Shown: positions 43,647 through 52,912, counted from the stretch's first letter. The stretch is 64,000 nucleotides of DNA from Zhengella sp020637775 (GCF_041397485.1 NZ_JAWKWO010000002.1:1-64000), one strand, 5' to 3'. The notes: generated by a model from the letters alone, not told the origin. Numbers and translations are program-made.

Positions 43647-46059
43647 TTTCGATACCTCTATGCTTGAGCCAGTGGACGGGCCATTCGTCGCCATGGTGGA
43701 CGCGCAGCTCATCGACGCGCTTGATGGCGGCCTTGTCCGACGCGCCGACGAAAGACAGGGTGATGGGCCCGAGGGCCATGTCGAACAGACGCCGGCCGTC
43801 AGGCGAAGCGACGTAATATTCACGCTTTGGCAGAGCGGTCGCGACGATCTCGATTTGCCGCTCGTTGAAGCCGATGCGCTCATAGAACTCGCGCGTGCCG
43901 CTTTCGCGCGCTGCGCCGTTCGGCAGGCAAATCTTGGTCGGACAGCTTTCCTTGAGCACGTCGATGATGCCGGACTTTTCCGCGTCCGAGATTGACTGCG
44001 TTGCCAGAACGACGGCGCAATTGGCCTTGCGCAGCACCTTCAGCCATTCGCGGATCTTCTCGCGGAAGGCCGGATGGCCGAGCATCAGCCAGGCCTCATC
44101 GAGGATGATGAGGCTGGGGGCGCCGGTCAGGCGCTTTTCGATGCGACGGAAGAGGTAGAGCAGCACCGGCACCAGGTTGCGGTCGCCGAGGTTCATCAAT
44201 TCCTCGATCTCGAATGTCTGGAAATCCGAGAGGGTCAGGCCATCCCGCTCGGCATCGAGCAGATGCCCCATGGGACCATCGACGGTGTAGTGGCGCAGCG
44301 CGTCCTTGATCTCCCGCACCTGCACACCCGACACGAAATCTGAGATCGACCGGCGCGTCGAGGCGGCCATAAGCTCGATCTGCCTGGCGATCGCATTGCG
44401 ATGGTCGGGCGTCACTTTCACACCCTGCAGCTCGACAAGGGTTTCCAGCCATCCGGCCGCCCAGGCCTTGTCGCCATCATCTTCCAATTGGGAAAGCGGG
44501 CAGAAGGTTAGCGCCCCCCCTGCCCCGACATCATAGTGATCGCCGCCGACGGCGACCGTCAGCGGGTACATCGACTTGCCCTTGTCGAAGGCGAAGAGCT
44601 GGGCTTGTCTGTAGCGGCGGAACTGCGCGGCGATCAGCGCTAGCAGCGTCGACTTGCCCGATCCGGTCGGACCGAAGATCAGGGTATGACCCACGTCGCC
44701 AGAATGGAGGTTCAGACGGAACGGCGATGATCCGCTTGCAACCTGCATCAGCGGCGGCGAGCCGTCGGGATAGAACGGGCACGGCGCCACCGGTGAGCCC
44801 GACCACACCGAGTTGAGCGGCACCAGATCGGCAAGGTTGCGGGTATTGACCAGCGGTTCGCGGATGTTGGCGTACCAGTTGCCGGGCACACTCCCAAGAA
44901 AAGCCTCGGTTGCGTTCAGCGTTTCGATGCGCGCGGCAAAGCCTTCGGCCTGGATCAGCCGGCGCACGCCTTCGGTCTTTTCGCGAAGACGAGCTTCATC
45001 GTCGTCGAACATGACGATGACCGGCGTATAGTAGCCATAGGCGACGAGCTGTGAATTGGCCTCGGCAATGGCGTCTTCGGTCTCCGCCACCATCAGCGCC
45101 GCGTCCTGGTCGATCGCGCCCGAATTGGTCTGAAATAGCTGGTCCATGAACGGCCGCACCTTTTGCAGCCACTTCTTGCGCGTGCGCTCGAGCCTTTGGG
45201 GGGCCTCGATCGGATCGAGGAAGACGAAGCGGCTCGACCAGCGATAGGTGAGCGGCATCAGGTCCAGAGAATTGAGAATGCCCGGCCAGCTTTCGGCCGG
45301 AAAGCCGTCGATCGCCACGACCGCCAGATAGCGGTTGTCGACCAGTGGCGAGAGACCGTGATGGAACTCGGCCGTGACGACGAAATCGAGATACATCGGA
45401 ATGTCGGGAAGGCGGACCGGATGGTTTTCGCCGACGATGCAGAAGCGGGCGAATTGCAGCAGATCATCATATTTGGCGATGCGGCTGCCGCCGCGTTCCA
45501 TGGTCTCCTGTGTGACCATGCGGCGGATCGAGACGACGTTTGCCATATATTGCTCGAATTCGCGGATCGAACGCCGGAAGTGATCGAGCGCGCGATCGGC
45601 AAAGGTCGTCGCGCGGGACTCATCGTCCGAATAGACATATTTGACGAGGCCGGACTTGCGCTTCTCCGGTTCGCGATAGGTCAGGATGATGGCGTGCTGG
45701 CTCTCATAGTGCCCGTCCGCTGCCTCGAAACGCTTGCGCCGTTCCTCATCGATCAGTGCGCTCACCTTGTCAGGGAAGTGGCAGTTGTCCCGTGCTGGGT
45801 AGGCCGTCGCCGGCACGCGCACGGCTTCGACCTGGATCATCCAGCCGGTGCCAAGGCGGGCGAGAATGGCATTGATCTGGCGGCTGACCTCATTGCGCTC
45901 GAAATCGGTCGAACTTTCGCTGTCCGGACCGGCGAAATACCAGCCGGCCATCAGGCTCCCGTCCTTGAGCAAGAGCGTGCCGTTGTCGATCAAGGCCGCA
46001 TACGGCAGCAGATCGGAAAAGGACGGGCCGGAATGGCGAAACCTCTTGAGCGCAACCAT
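43624..46059 (-). CDS. trbE: TrbE, VirB4-type ATPase
   Basis: An 811-residue mating ATPase. The C-terminal half has Walker A FGPTGSGKST (about 460-470) and Walker B LIILDEAWLMLG, in the VirB4/TrbE fold; the N-terminal half is the CagE/VirB4 domain. It drives pilus subunit assembly at the inner membrane. It follows trbD by two bases and overlaps trbJ by 23 bp. Confidence 0.95.
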   Translation of the reverse strand: MVALKRFRHSGPSFSDLLPYAALIDNGTLLLKDGSLMAGWYFAGPDSESSTDFERNEVSRQINAILARLGTGWMIQVEAVRVPATAYPARDNCHFPDKVSALIDEERRKRFEAADGHYESQHAIILTYREPEKRKSGLVKYVYSDDESRATTFADRALDHFRRSIREFEQYMANVVSIRRMVTQETMERGGSRIAKYDDLLQFARFCIVGENHPVRLPDIPMYLDFVVTAEFHHGLSPLVDNRYLAVVAIDGFPAESWPGILNSLDLMPLTYRWSSRFVFLDPIEAPQRLERTRKKWLQKVRPFMDQLFQTNSGAIDQDAALMVAETEDAIAEANSQLVAYGYYTPVIVMFDDDEARLREKTEGVRRLIQAEGFAARIETLNATEAFLGSVPGNWYANIREPLVNTRNLADLVPLNSVWSGSPVAPCPFYPDGSPPLMQVASGSSPFRLNLHSGDVGHTLIFGPTGSGKSTLLALIAAQFRRYRQAQLFAFDKGKSMYPLTVAVGGDHYDVGAGGALTFCPLSQLEDDGDKAWAAGWLETLVELQGVKVTPDHRNAIARQIELMAASTRRSISDFVSGVQVREIKDALRHYTVDGPMGHLLDAERDGLTLSDFQTFEIEELMNLGDRNLVPVLLYLFRRIEKRLTGAPSLIILDEAWLMLGHPAFREKIREWLKVLRKANCAVVLATQSISDAEKSGIIDVLKESCPTKICLPNGAARESGTREFYERIGFNERQIEIVATALPKREYYVASPDGRRLFDMALGPITLSFVGASDKAAIKRVDELRVHHGDEWPVHWLKHRGIENAEALLA

Positions 46060-46061
46060 AG

Positions 46062-46361
46062 TCAGAACGTCCGCCAGGGCGTGGAGGTCGGCCGGTAGTA
46101 GGGCCGGTATTTGATGTGGCGCAGGTAGACGCGGCGCATCAGCGGATCGGCTTTTGCCATCATGCGCAGTAGCCCGACTACCACGATCCAGACACCCACG
46201 CCGAGCAGCGCCGACACGGTCGTCAGGATGACGAAGACGAGAATGACCGCGGCGAGCCCAGTCAGAAGCACCAGCTCACGGTCAGCCCCAAAGAGCAACG
46301 TTGGACGCGAAAGGGCGCGGTGTATCCGCGCCGTCGCCAGCCGGCTTTCCCTTTCAGCCAT
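46062..46361 (-). CDS. trbD: TrbD, VirB3-like membrane protein
   Basis: A 99-residue protein with two close hydrophobic segments (VLLTGLAAVILVFVILTTV and LLGVGVWIVVVGLLRMM, about 30-70) and a C-terminal HIKYRPYYRP, typical of TrbD/VirB3. It overlaps trbC by eight bases. I took the second ATG (MAERESRL) as start; the first would add three residues. Confidence 0.9.
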   Translation of the reverse strand: MAERESRLATARIHRALSRPTLLFGADRELVLLTGLAAVILVFVILTTVSALLGVGVWIVVVGLLRMMAKADPLMRRVYLRHIKYRPYYRPTSTPWRTF

Positions 46362-46725
46362 GCGGGGCAACCGCCGGCGCTTGTTCGTGCGCCTTAAGCG
46401 GCACGCCGATGGACGAGCCGCTGGAACCGAAGAGACCGACGATCTGTGTTGCGCCGAGCAGGATGCCGGCGACGAGCACGATGTAGCAAAGCCGGCGGGC
46501 GAAATCGTTCAACTCGCCGCCGAAGATCAGCATGCCGCCGGCAATGGCGACCGCCGCGAGCGCAATGGCGCCGGCGACCGGGCCGGTGATGGATTCCTGA
46601 ATCTGTTCGAGAGGCCCTTCCCAGGGCAGGCCCCCTCCCCCGCTGCTGGCGAGCGCCGGTTCGATCATGACGAGCGATGCGGCCGCGAGGCCAAGGAGAA
46701 GCGTGAGAGCCTTCTTAGACGACAT
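46354..46725 (-). CDS. trbC: TrbC, conjugative pilin
   Basis: A 123-residue pilin precursor: signal peptide (ending EPALA, about 26), then two hydrophobic helices (AIALAAVAIAGGMLIFGG and LCYIVLVAGILLGATQIV) and a tail that would be trimmed. In Ti and RP4, TraF cuts and cyclises it. It overlaps trbB by 11 bp and trbD by eight bases. Confidence 0.9.
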   Translation of the reverse strand: MSSKKALTLLLGLAAASLVMIEPALASSGGGGLPWEGPLEQIQESITGPVAGAIALAAVAIAGGMLIFGGELNDFARRLCYIVLVAGILLGATQIVGLFGSSGSSIGVPLKAHEQAPAVAPHG

Positions 46726-47698
46726 GAAGATTTCTTCCCTGCATGGATTCCGATTTCGACGCGCCGACCGGCGTGGTGAGGTATCGCCCGTCGTGAAAGC
46801 CTTCGACCTTCAGGATCTCGCGAACGGTTCGCCCGCCAGGAGCGCGTTCGATCGAGACGATCAGGTCGACCGCCTCTCCGATGACTTCCGGCATCGGCTG
46901 GGAGCTGACTTCGGCAACGAGCTGTTCAAGGCGGGTAAGAGCGGCGGCGGCCGAGTTCGAGTGAACCGTCGCGATACCGCCCGGATGGCCGGTGTTCCAC
47001 GCCTTCAAGAGAGTGAGGGCCGCGCCATCGCGGACCTCGCCCACGATGATGCGGTCTGGACGCAGCCGCATCGTCGATTTCAATAGACGGCCCATATCGA
47101 CCGTGTCGGTGGTGTGCAGGATCACATGGTTTTCCGCCGCGCATTGGATCTCGGCGGTGTCTTCCAGGATCACCAACCGATGCTCCGGCGTGGTCTCGAC
47201 CAGCTCCGCCAGGATTGCATTGGTGAGCGTGGTCTTGCCTGTCCCTGTGCCGCCAGACACGACGATGTTGAGCCGGTTGACGATCGCATCGCGGATCACA
47301 TCGACCTGCTCGGGTGTCATGATGCCATCGGCGACATACTGATCGAGGCGGATCAGCATCGAGGCGCGCTTGCGTATCGTGAACATTGGCGCGGGCGCTG
47401 CCGGCGGCAAGAGCCCTTCGAAGCGATGCCCCCCAATGGGCAGTTCCCCGGAGATGATCGGCCGGTCTTGGTCGACTTCGGTCTTGAGGGCGTGGGCGAC
47501 CTTGCCGATGACGGTCTCGGCGTCATGGGAGGCCATCCGCCCCGCCGCCGCTATCCCCTGCCCTACCCGCTCGATGAATAGATTGCCGTCGGGGTTCAGC
47601 ATCACCTCGACGACCTTCGGATCATCGAGCGCGCTCGTGATCGAGGCGCCGAGTGCGTCCTGCAGGCTGAGGATCAGCCGTCGTGTCGACTCGCTCAT
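46715..47698 (-). CDS. trbB: TrbB, VirB11-type ATPase
   Basis: A 327-residue hexameric ATPase of the VirB11 family. Walker A GGTGTGKTTL (about 148-157), the Asp box LVILEDTAEIQC and the Walker B-like IIVGEVRDGAALTLL with the His box TGHPGGIATVHSNS are all present. It powers pilus biogenesis from the cytoplasm. The gap to traI is 24 bp, so quorum-sensing control reaches the whole trb operon. Confidence 0.95.
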   Translation of the reverse strand: MSESTRRLILSLQDALGASITSALDDPKVVEVMLNPDGNLFIERVGQGIAAAGRMASHDAETVIGKVAHALKTEVDQDRPIISGELPIGGHRFEGLLPPAAPAPMFTIRKRASMLIRLDQYVADGIMTPEQVDVIRDAIVNRLNIVVSGGTGTGKTTLTNAILAELVETTPEHRLVILEDTAEIQCAAENHVILHTTDTVDMGRLLKSTMRLRPDRIIVGEVRDGAALTLLKAWNTGHPGGIATVHSNSAAAALTRLEQLVAEVSSQPMPEVIGEAVDLIVSIERAPGGRTVREILKVEGFHDGRYLTTPVGASKSESMQGRNLHVV

Positions 47699-47722
47699 GA
47701 ATCGCCCCCCGAGCTGCTCAGG

Positions 47723-48355
47723 TCAGGCCGCGGCGGCTTCAACAGCGGCCGGGAAAAGGGGGAGGTAGCTCGACGGCCGCACCAGCTCGAGACTGGCTTC
47801 GTCGGCAGGTAGGAGGCCCGCGACAGCAATGGTATTGCCGACGGGATGTGGAGACCCGAGCCGCTCCAGTGGCCACTTCGCCCGATTGAGAATGCGCTCA
47901 AACCGAACGTCCGTAACAGTGACGATCCGGTCGAAACCATTGGCCACCGACCATTCGATAATGCCGGCGAACAGAGTGTGGGTCGCATCGCGCAGTCCGC
48001 TCGCGGAAACGATGTCGCTGCGTTCAGTGTCGATGCAAAAGCGCGAGCTCTCGACCACGCGGCCCGATTTGGGCACGCAGGAAGCGTCGGCCAGGAACGG
48101 AAATGTCTGACCGAGCATCGTTGGTCCAGTGGACGGCAGCAGCCGGGCGCAACCGATCACCTGACCATCGTGGCCGACGAGCACGAGATAGGTCGGATCG
48201 AGCCGGTCGTACTCGTCCTTTTCCTGGTTGTGTTCGACCTGGACGTCCCAGTCTAACCTTTGCTTGAAGACCTTGGCGCGCAGTTCGTGCATGCGCTCGA
48301 GCAGACGTTGCTCACTACTTGTAGCCCTCGTGCGGCAAATGGCGACGACGCGCAT
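47723..48355 (-). CDS. traI: TraI, acyl-homoserine-lactone synthase
   Basis: A 210-residue LuxI-family enzyme. The conserved residues can be seen in order: LRAKVFKQRLDWDV (Arg, Phe, Trp), DEYDRLDPTYLV (Glu and Asp), GCARLLP and ESSRFCID. It makes the signal that TraR needs. It is first in the trb operon, divergent from traR, so conjugation should be density-controlled as in Ti plasmids. No traM antiactivator gene was seen in the window. Confidence 0.93.
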   Translation of the reverse strand: MRVVAICRTRATSSEQRLLERMHELRAKVFKQRLDWDVQVEHNQEKDEYDRLDPTYLVLVGHDGQVIGCARLLPSTGPTMLGQTFPFLADASCVPKSGRVVESSRFCIDTERSDIVSASGLRDATHTLFAGIIEWSVANGFDRIVTVTDVRFERILNRAKWPLERLGSPHPVGNTIAVAGLLPADEASLELVRPSSYLPLFPAAVEAAAA

Positions 48356-48417
48356 GACCCAATCCTTAACCCATTGAATTGCGGTCTCTTGAATCCCGTG
48401 CGGCGGCGCACCGCCAG

Positions 48418-48433
48418 CTGTGAAAAGTCACAG
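48418..48433. promoter_or_regulatory. Candidate tra box between traI and traR
   Basis: A perfect dyad CTGTGA-AAAG-TCACAG lies in the 153-bp divergent region. LuxR-family activators bind 16-20 bp dyads; this is the best one here. It lies about 63 bp upstream of the traI start. Confidence 0.5.
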
Positions 48434-48508
48434 GGGATGGAGAGTCGTCGCCGTGATAGACAGGGGGGAGTGCCCAGGGGCCGTTGCCGCACTTATGGCT
48501 GAATTGCG

Positions 48509-49270
48509 ATGCAACTCGAAATTGCGACTACCCGAATTGAGGACAAAAACACCCGGAGAGGATCGTTGCCGAGCAAAGCCTTCGACCAGTTGCGAGACGC
48601 ACTAGAAACGGCCCAGGGGATGGCGCCGGTCAAAGCCGCGGTGAAGGAGTTCGCCGGCGAATTGGGGTTTGACTGGTTTGCCTATCTCTCGGTTTGTGGG
48701 CCGGAGATCGACACGTTTTCGACGTACCCGCGCGCATGGCAAGGCCACTATATCAACAAGAAATACGCGAGCATCGATCCCGTCGTGCAGGAAGCCCGCC
48801 GTTCTGAACGCTGCTTTGCGTGGTCCGAACGCGATCTTGGACGAGCATTGTCGCCGGACCAGGTGCGCTTCCTTGGAGAAGCCGGGGATCATGGCATCGC
48901 ATCGGGGATATCAGTGCCCGTGTCGGCCGGATTTGGCAGGACGGTATTATTCACGCTCGCGTCCTCGAACCGGTGTGACAATTGCCTGGTAAAATGCCCC
49001 TTCCTTGCCGCTTCGATTGCAGCGCACGTGGATGTCTATGCGCGGCGCTGGATGCTCGAGCCGATGCCTGCTGTCACCGTCAAGCTAAGCCCCAGAGAGA
49101 GGCTTTGTCTGAGCTGGATGGCAAAAGGCAAGCGCATGTCCGAAATCGCGCAAATCGTCGGAACCAAGGTCCGGACGGTCGAGTATCACCTGCAAAATGC
49201 TCGGCGAAAGCTGGATGCCACCAATGTCACTCACGCCGTGGCGCTTGCGGTGCGTCAACAGTTGATCTGA
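48509..49270 (+). CDS. traR: TraR, LuxR-family quorum-sensing regulator
   Basis: A 253-residue regulator: an autoinducer-binding domain (about 20-170, with FDWFAYLSVCG, the Trp/Tyr/Asp residues of the pocket and DPVVQEAR) and a GerE helix-turn-helix (LSPRERLCLSWMAKGKRMSEIA, then VRTVEYHLQNARRKL). The start is uncertain: the ATG at 48509 has no ribosome site, whereas the TTG at 48566 follows GGAGAGG and gives a protein closer in length to TraR. It should activate traI-trb, and possibly tra, in the presence of its signal. Confidence 0.88.
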   Translation: MQLEIATTRIEDKNTRRGSLPSKAFDQLRDALETAQGMAPVKAAVKEFAGELGFDWFAYLSVCGPEIDTFSTYPRAWQGHYINKKYASIDPVVQEARRSERCFAWSERDLGRALSPDQVRFLGEAGDHGIASGISVPVSAGFGRTVLFTLASSNRCDNCLVKCPFLAASIAAHVDVYARRWMLEPMPAVTVKLSPRERLCLSWMAKGKRMSEIAQIVGTKVRTVEYHLQNARRKLDATNVTHAVALAVRQQLI

Positions 49271-49439
49271 TCCTGTTCGACCGCGTGAAGGCCGTTCCGC
49301 CTCTACCTCATGTAAGTTGTGGTTGGCGACGGCAAGAGAGTTGTCCGCGATGGCGCCTACGGCCCCGACCCTACCCGGCCGGCTGATCCTCCCCCAATGA
49401 AGTGGTCCGCCGTTATAGTTAGGAAAACGGAGGATCATA

Positions 49440-49718
49440 ATGGCTACGAAACGACACAAGCCGGAAGAGATTGTCACGAAGTTGCGGCAGGTTGAGGTGC
49501 TTGTCGGCCAAGGCATGGCCCGGGTTGATGCGATCCGGGAGGTTCGCATTACCGAGCAGACGTTCTATCGATGGCGCAAGCAGTATGGTGGGATGGGAAC
49601 CGACCAACTTAAGGAACTCAAACGGCTTCAAAAGGAGAACGAGCGGCTGAGGAAAGCCGTCTCGGATCTGACGCTGGACAAGCTCATCCTGGCTGAGGCT
49701 GCCCGGGGAAACTTCTAA
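49440..49718 (+). CDS. IS3-family transposase OrfA
   Basis: A 92-residue protein with a helix-turn-helix of the IS3 OrfA type (PEEIVTKLRQVEVLVGQG then TEQTFYRWRKQYGGM) and a leucine-zipper-like end (LKELKRLQKENERLRKAVSDL). It binds the element ends. orfB is read in the -1 frame and its frame remains open back into the end of orfA, so a frameshift can make the fused OrfAB transposase. Confidence 0.92.
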   Translation: MATKRHKPEEIVTKLRQVEVLVGQGMARVDAIREVRITEQTFYRWRKQYGGMGTDQLKELKRLQKENERLRKAVSDLTLDKLILAEAARGNF

Positions 49719-49762
49719 GCCCTTCCCGTCGCCGTGCCTGCATTGACCAAGTTCGCCACCGG

Positions 49763-50566
49763 TTGAACGTCTCGGAGCGCCGGGCATGCAGGGTTCTGTG
49801 TCAGCATCGTTCCACCCAGCGCAAGCTACCAAGGGGCCGTGCTGATGAAGAACTCCTGATCGCGGACATGGTCGAGCTGGCTCGTCAGTATGGTCGCTAT
49901 GGATACCGTCGGATTGCTGCACTGCTGAGAGATGCGGGCTGGCAGGTAAACGACAAGCGTGTCGAACGGCTATGGCGGCGGGAGGGGCTTAAAGTTCCCA
50001 TGAAACAATCGAAGAAGGGCAGGCTCTGGCTCAATGACGGTTCATGCGTTCGGCTCAGGCCGGAGTATCGCAATCACGTCTGGTCATACGACTTCGTCCA
50101 TTGTCGAACCGATGATGGCAAAGTGTTCCGCACGTTGAACATCCTTGATGAGTTTAGCCGGGAGTGTCTGGACATCAAGGTTGATCGCAAGCTCAATGCA
50201 ACCAGCGTTGTCGATGCCCTGAGCGATCTGTTCATCCTGAGAGGGGTTCCAGCTTACATCCGGTCAGACAACGGCCCGGAGTTCGTGGCGCAAACAGTTC
50301 GCGACTGGATTGCAGCTGTCGGTGCCAGCACGGCCTACATTGAGCCTGGTAGCCCATGGGAGAACGGATACTGCGAGAGCTTCAACGCCAGGTTCCGAGA
50401 CGAACTGCTCAATGGCGAGATCTTCTATAGCCTCAAGGAGGCGCAAATCCTGATCGAGCAATGGAGGAGACACTACAACACGAAACGACCGCACAGTGCA
50501 CTGGGCTACCGCCCGCCGGCCCCTGAAACCACCATCCCAATGGACCAAAGGCCGATCATGCACTAA
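49763..50566 (+). CDS. IS3-family transposase OrfB (DDE catalytic)
   Basis: A 267-residue catalytic part. The DDE triad can be read in SYDFVHCRTDDG (first D), RSDNGPEF (second D) and SPWENGYCESFN (E), and the end YRPPAPETT is typical. The open frame continues upstream of this ATG to about 49700 (PSRRRACIDQV), consistent with synthesis as a -1 frameshift fusion with OrfA. No defects are seen, so the element may be active. Confidence 0.92.
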   Translation: MNVSERRACRVLCQHRSTQRKLPRGRADEELLIADMVELARQYGRYGYRRIAALLRDAGWQVNDKRVERLWRREGLKVPMKQSKKGRLWLNDGSCVRLRPEYRNHVWSYDFVHCRTDDGKVFRTLNILDEFSRECLDIKVDRKLNATSVVDALSDLFILRGVPAYIRSDNGPEFVAQTVRDWIAAVGASTAYIEPGSPWENGYCESFNARFRDELLNGEIFYSLKEAQILIEQWRRHYNTKRPHSALGYRPPAPETTIPMDQRPIMH

Positions 50567-50600
50567 CAATCAAACCGGACCACTCAAGTGGGGCTGATCA

Positions 50601-50841
50601 CCAGCGCGATCTCAAGTGCACGGGCCGATATGTCCAGAAGTGTGATGTCGCTAAGTCCGGCCTCGAAAAGTCCGTCTCCCAATGCGGATGCCCCGGCGCC
50701 AATATCGATGACGCCGCGTTTAGCAATTGCACGATGCTCTAGGATCAGTCCCAGACTCGGTTCGGGCGTCGATTGGAACCAGGAAACGCTACTGTCGCCC
50801 TTTTCGTAAGCTTTTTCCCAATGTTCCTCCAAGTCTGTCAT
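50601..50841 (-). pseudogene. Class I SAM methyltransferase, cut by the IS element
   Basis: The N-terminal 80 residues of an AdoMet-dependent methyltransferase are left: the start HWEKAYEKGDSSVSWFQ and the cofactor loop VIDIGAGASALGDGL (about 45-59), with a following LLDIS. The reading frame then enters the IS end and stops after a few residues. No 3' part is seen on the other side of the IS, so more than a simple insertion may have happened. The enzyme is certainly inactive. Confidence 0.85.
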
Positions 50842-50851
50842 CTGATGCGCC

Positions 50852-52363
50852 TCAACTCACCGTAAACTGCCCCATCATACCTCCGTCTTCATGTTCGAGG
50901 ATATGGCAGTGATACATGAACGGCGTTTCATAGCCCGCAGGATGGGTAAACCGAACAAGTAATTCGCTCTCCTGATCGATCACAAGCGTATCTTTCCACC
51001 CCGTACTTTCGGGCAACGGATCCCTGCCGTTTTCGCGAATGACTTGAAACGCCACTCCGTGAATGTGAAACGGATGAGCAAGCATGTTAGTGCTCACGAC
51101 CCATCTCTCGGTATCGCCAAGGTTCACACGTTCGTTGATCACGTTCATCGCGAACGGATCGCCGTTGATGGCGAAGCCGCCCATCATGCCTCCCCCCATC
51201 ATGCCGCCGCGTCCCATCATGCCGCCTCCCATGCCCATGTCGAGCGAGAAGCGTCTGGTTTTGATGGTTTCGGAATCCGCGAGCGCGGGCGGTTCGCCTC
51301 CAATCGCATCAGGCAAGAGGTCGACAGATGCAGGAAGACGTTCATCGACCAAGAACGGCAAAACCTCAAAACGCCGCGCGCCTGTCAAACCGTCGAGCAT
51401 ACCACGCGCGCGGCCCATCATGCCTCCCATCCCTTGATTGGGATCCCCATCGCTCATCAGCGACACGGCCTGCCCACTCGTGAAATCGACCAGGATCTCA
51501 GCGCGCTCTCCAGGTCCCATACGCAAAGTTTCAAGTGCCATGGGCCGGGGAAGATATCCGCCATCCGTGGCGATGAGATGCATCGGTCGCGAGTCACTGA
51601 GATAAAATGAATAAATCCGCGCGTTCGAGGCGTTGACGAGACGCAGTCGCACGATGCCCTTGGGCACATGGGCAGCGGTCCCGAATTGGCCGTTCACCAG
51701 AATGGTTTCGCCGGTCATTCCGTGCATGATGTCCATCATGGAATTCGCGTAGACCATGTTGCCGTTTCCGGTGAACCTTCGATCCTGAACAATGAGTGTC
51801 AGATCGTCCGTGCCATAAGATTCCGGCAAGCCTCGCTCGCCATCGCGGCCATCAACGATGTGGATTACGCCGGCCAGCCCGGCATAAACATCCTGTGCAG
51901 TCCGTCCATGGATGTGGGTATGGAAGAAGGCGGTACAGGGCTGTTGGCTGATTTCCATGTCCGGCGACCAACTGGAACCCGGTGCAATCGGAAGATGCGG
52001 CCCGCCGTCGTGTTCGCCGGGAACCAGCAGGCCGTGCCAGTGCGAACTGACGGGCCACGTGAGGGCATTGGCGACCTTCGGTTGCAGCGGTCCATTCTGA
52101 ATTCGCACAACCGGACCAAGATAGGCTTGGTTGAAACCTAGTGTCGGTGTCGATCTCCCATCGAAAAAGCGGGTTTCACCGGCTTGAGCCATTAGCTCAA
52201 ATCGACCAGACGCCAGTGTATCCAGCAATGGCGGCATTTTGAGGCGCGGCAGATTTGCTGCTTTGGCGAGGCTTATGGAGCTACGGCCATCCATGATGCC
52301 GTAAGCAGCCGCACCCGCAGCCAGAACCGCGCCACCTGCAAGTACTTTGCGGCGTGTCAGCAT
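50852..52363 (-). CDS. Multicopper oxidase, Tat-exported, Met-rich
   Basis: A 503-residue multicopper oxidase of the CueO/CopA type. A twin-arginine signal (LTRRKVLAGG) is followed by the copper sites: HWHG, FHTHIHG, HPFHIHG and the C-terminal YHCHILEHED (His-Cys-His plus axial Met). A very Met- and Gly-rich stretch (repeats of MMGRGG, around residues 385-400) would bind Cu(I). It oxidises toxic Cu(I) in the periplasm. It is the last gene of the leftward copper operon, 37 bp after the cytochrome gene. Confidence 0.92.
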   Translation of the reverse strand: MLTRRKVLAGGAVLAAGAAAYGIMDGRSSISLAKAANLPRLKMPPLLDTLASGRFELMAQAGETRFFDGRSTPTLGFNQAYLGPVVRIQNGPLQPKVANALTWPVSSHWHGLLVPGEHDGGPHLPIAPGSSWSPDMEISQQPCTAFFHTHIHGRTAQDVYAGLAGVIHIVDGRDGERGLPESYGTDDLTLIVQDRRFTGNGNMVYANSMMDIMHGMTGETILVNGQFGTAAHVPKGIVRLRLVNASNARIYSFYLSDSRPMHLIATDGGYLPRPMALETLRMGPGERAEILVDFTSGQAVSLMSDGDPNQGMGGMMGRARGMLDGLTGARRFEVLPFLVDERLPASVDLLPDAIGGEPPALADSETIKTRRFSLDMGMGGGMMGRGGMMGGGMMGGFAINGDPFAMNVINERVNLGDTERWVVSTNMLAHPFHIHGVAFQVIRENGRDPLPESTGWKDTLVIDQESELLVRFTHPAGYETPFMYHCHILEHEDGGMMGQFTVS

Positions 52364-52400
52364 GGGGATATTCCTTTCAAGTTGGCTGGTTGTTCAGCCT

Positions 52401-52904
52401 CTATCGCGTCTCCGCCGGTTCCATGGCATAACGTGCATTCATCTCGTCGTGTCCGGCGCGGACTTCGTCCGGCCATGTGCTTTTAATATAGGATAGAACC
52501 GCAACGATTTCCGCATCGGACAGGATACCCTCGTAGGCGGGCATCGCCGATTTGTAGTCCTTCAAATTGGCAGCCTTGACGATTCCGAGCTTGGTAATCT
52601 TGAACAATATTTCGTCAGGGTGGTGCCATGTGTGGCCCGTTTCGTCATGTGGCGGCGCCGGCATCAATCCGTCGGGCCCCGGCGATCTCCAATCCTCGAC
52701 CTGACCTTCCAGATTGGCGCCATGGCAGGACGCGCAATTGTCAGCGTAAATTGTGCTGCCCAAGGCAACAAGGCTCCGATCTTCTGGACGAAGCAGTGCA
52801 TTGGCCTGCGCATCGTCCCGTCCAAGCAACTCCACGCCGAAGAAGATCATTGCACCGGCTGCGCAAAGGCCCAGAAGAATGATCAAAATGCGTTTTGAAA
52901 ACAT
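52401..52904 (-). CDS. Membrane-anchored cytochrome c
   Basis: A 167-residue protein with one N-terminal segment (ILIILLGLCAAGAMIFFGV) and a single haem site CASCHG at about 58-63; the axial Met is probably in YKSAMPAYEG. It is a periplasmic c-type cytochrome, perhaps taking electrons from the multicopper oxidase reaction or from copper itself (inference). It lies eight bases after the L,D-transpeptidase gene. Confidence 0.9.
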   Translation of the reverse strand: MFSKRILIILLGLCAAGAMIFFGVELLGRDDAQANALLRPEDRSLVALGSTIYADNCASCHGANLEGQVEDWRSPGPDGLMPAPPHDETGHTWHHPDEILFKITKLGIVKAANLKDYKSAMPAYEGILSDAEIVAVLSYIKSTWPDEVRAGHDEMNARYAMEPAETR

Positions 52905-52912
52905 GGCAAGAC

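Larger units (their letters stand above)
49384..50600 (+). mobile_element. Intact IS3-family element (IS407-like group)
   Basis: A 1217-bp element with two overlapping reading phases and imperfect terminal inverted repeats. The left end TGATCCTCCCCCAATGAAG and the complement of the right end TGATCAGCCCCACTTGAG share most bases, including a GTGGTCCG block. No short target duplication is obvious. The right end lies inside a methyltransferase gene (50601-50841). Confidence 0.85.

Noticed and set aside
51180..51240. Short tandem-like repeat in the oxidase gene
   Set aside because: It is the codon-level repetition of the Met/Gly-rich copper-binding stretch, not a separate repeat element.
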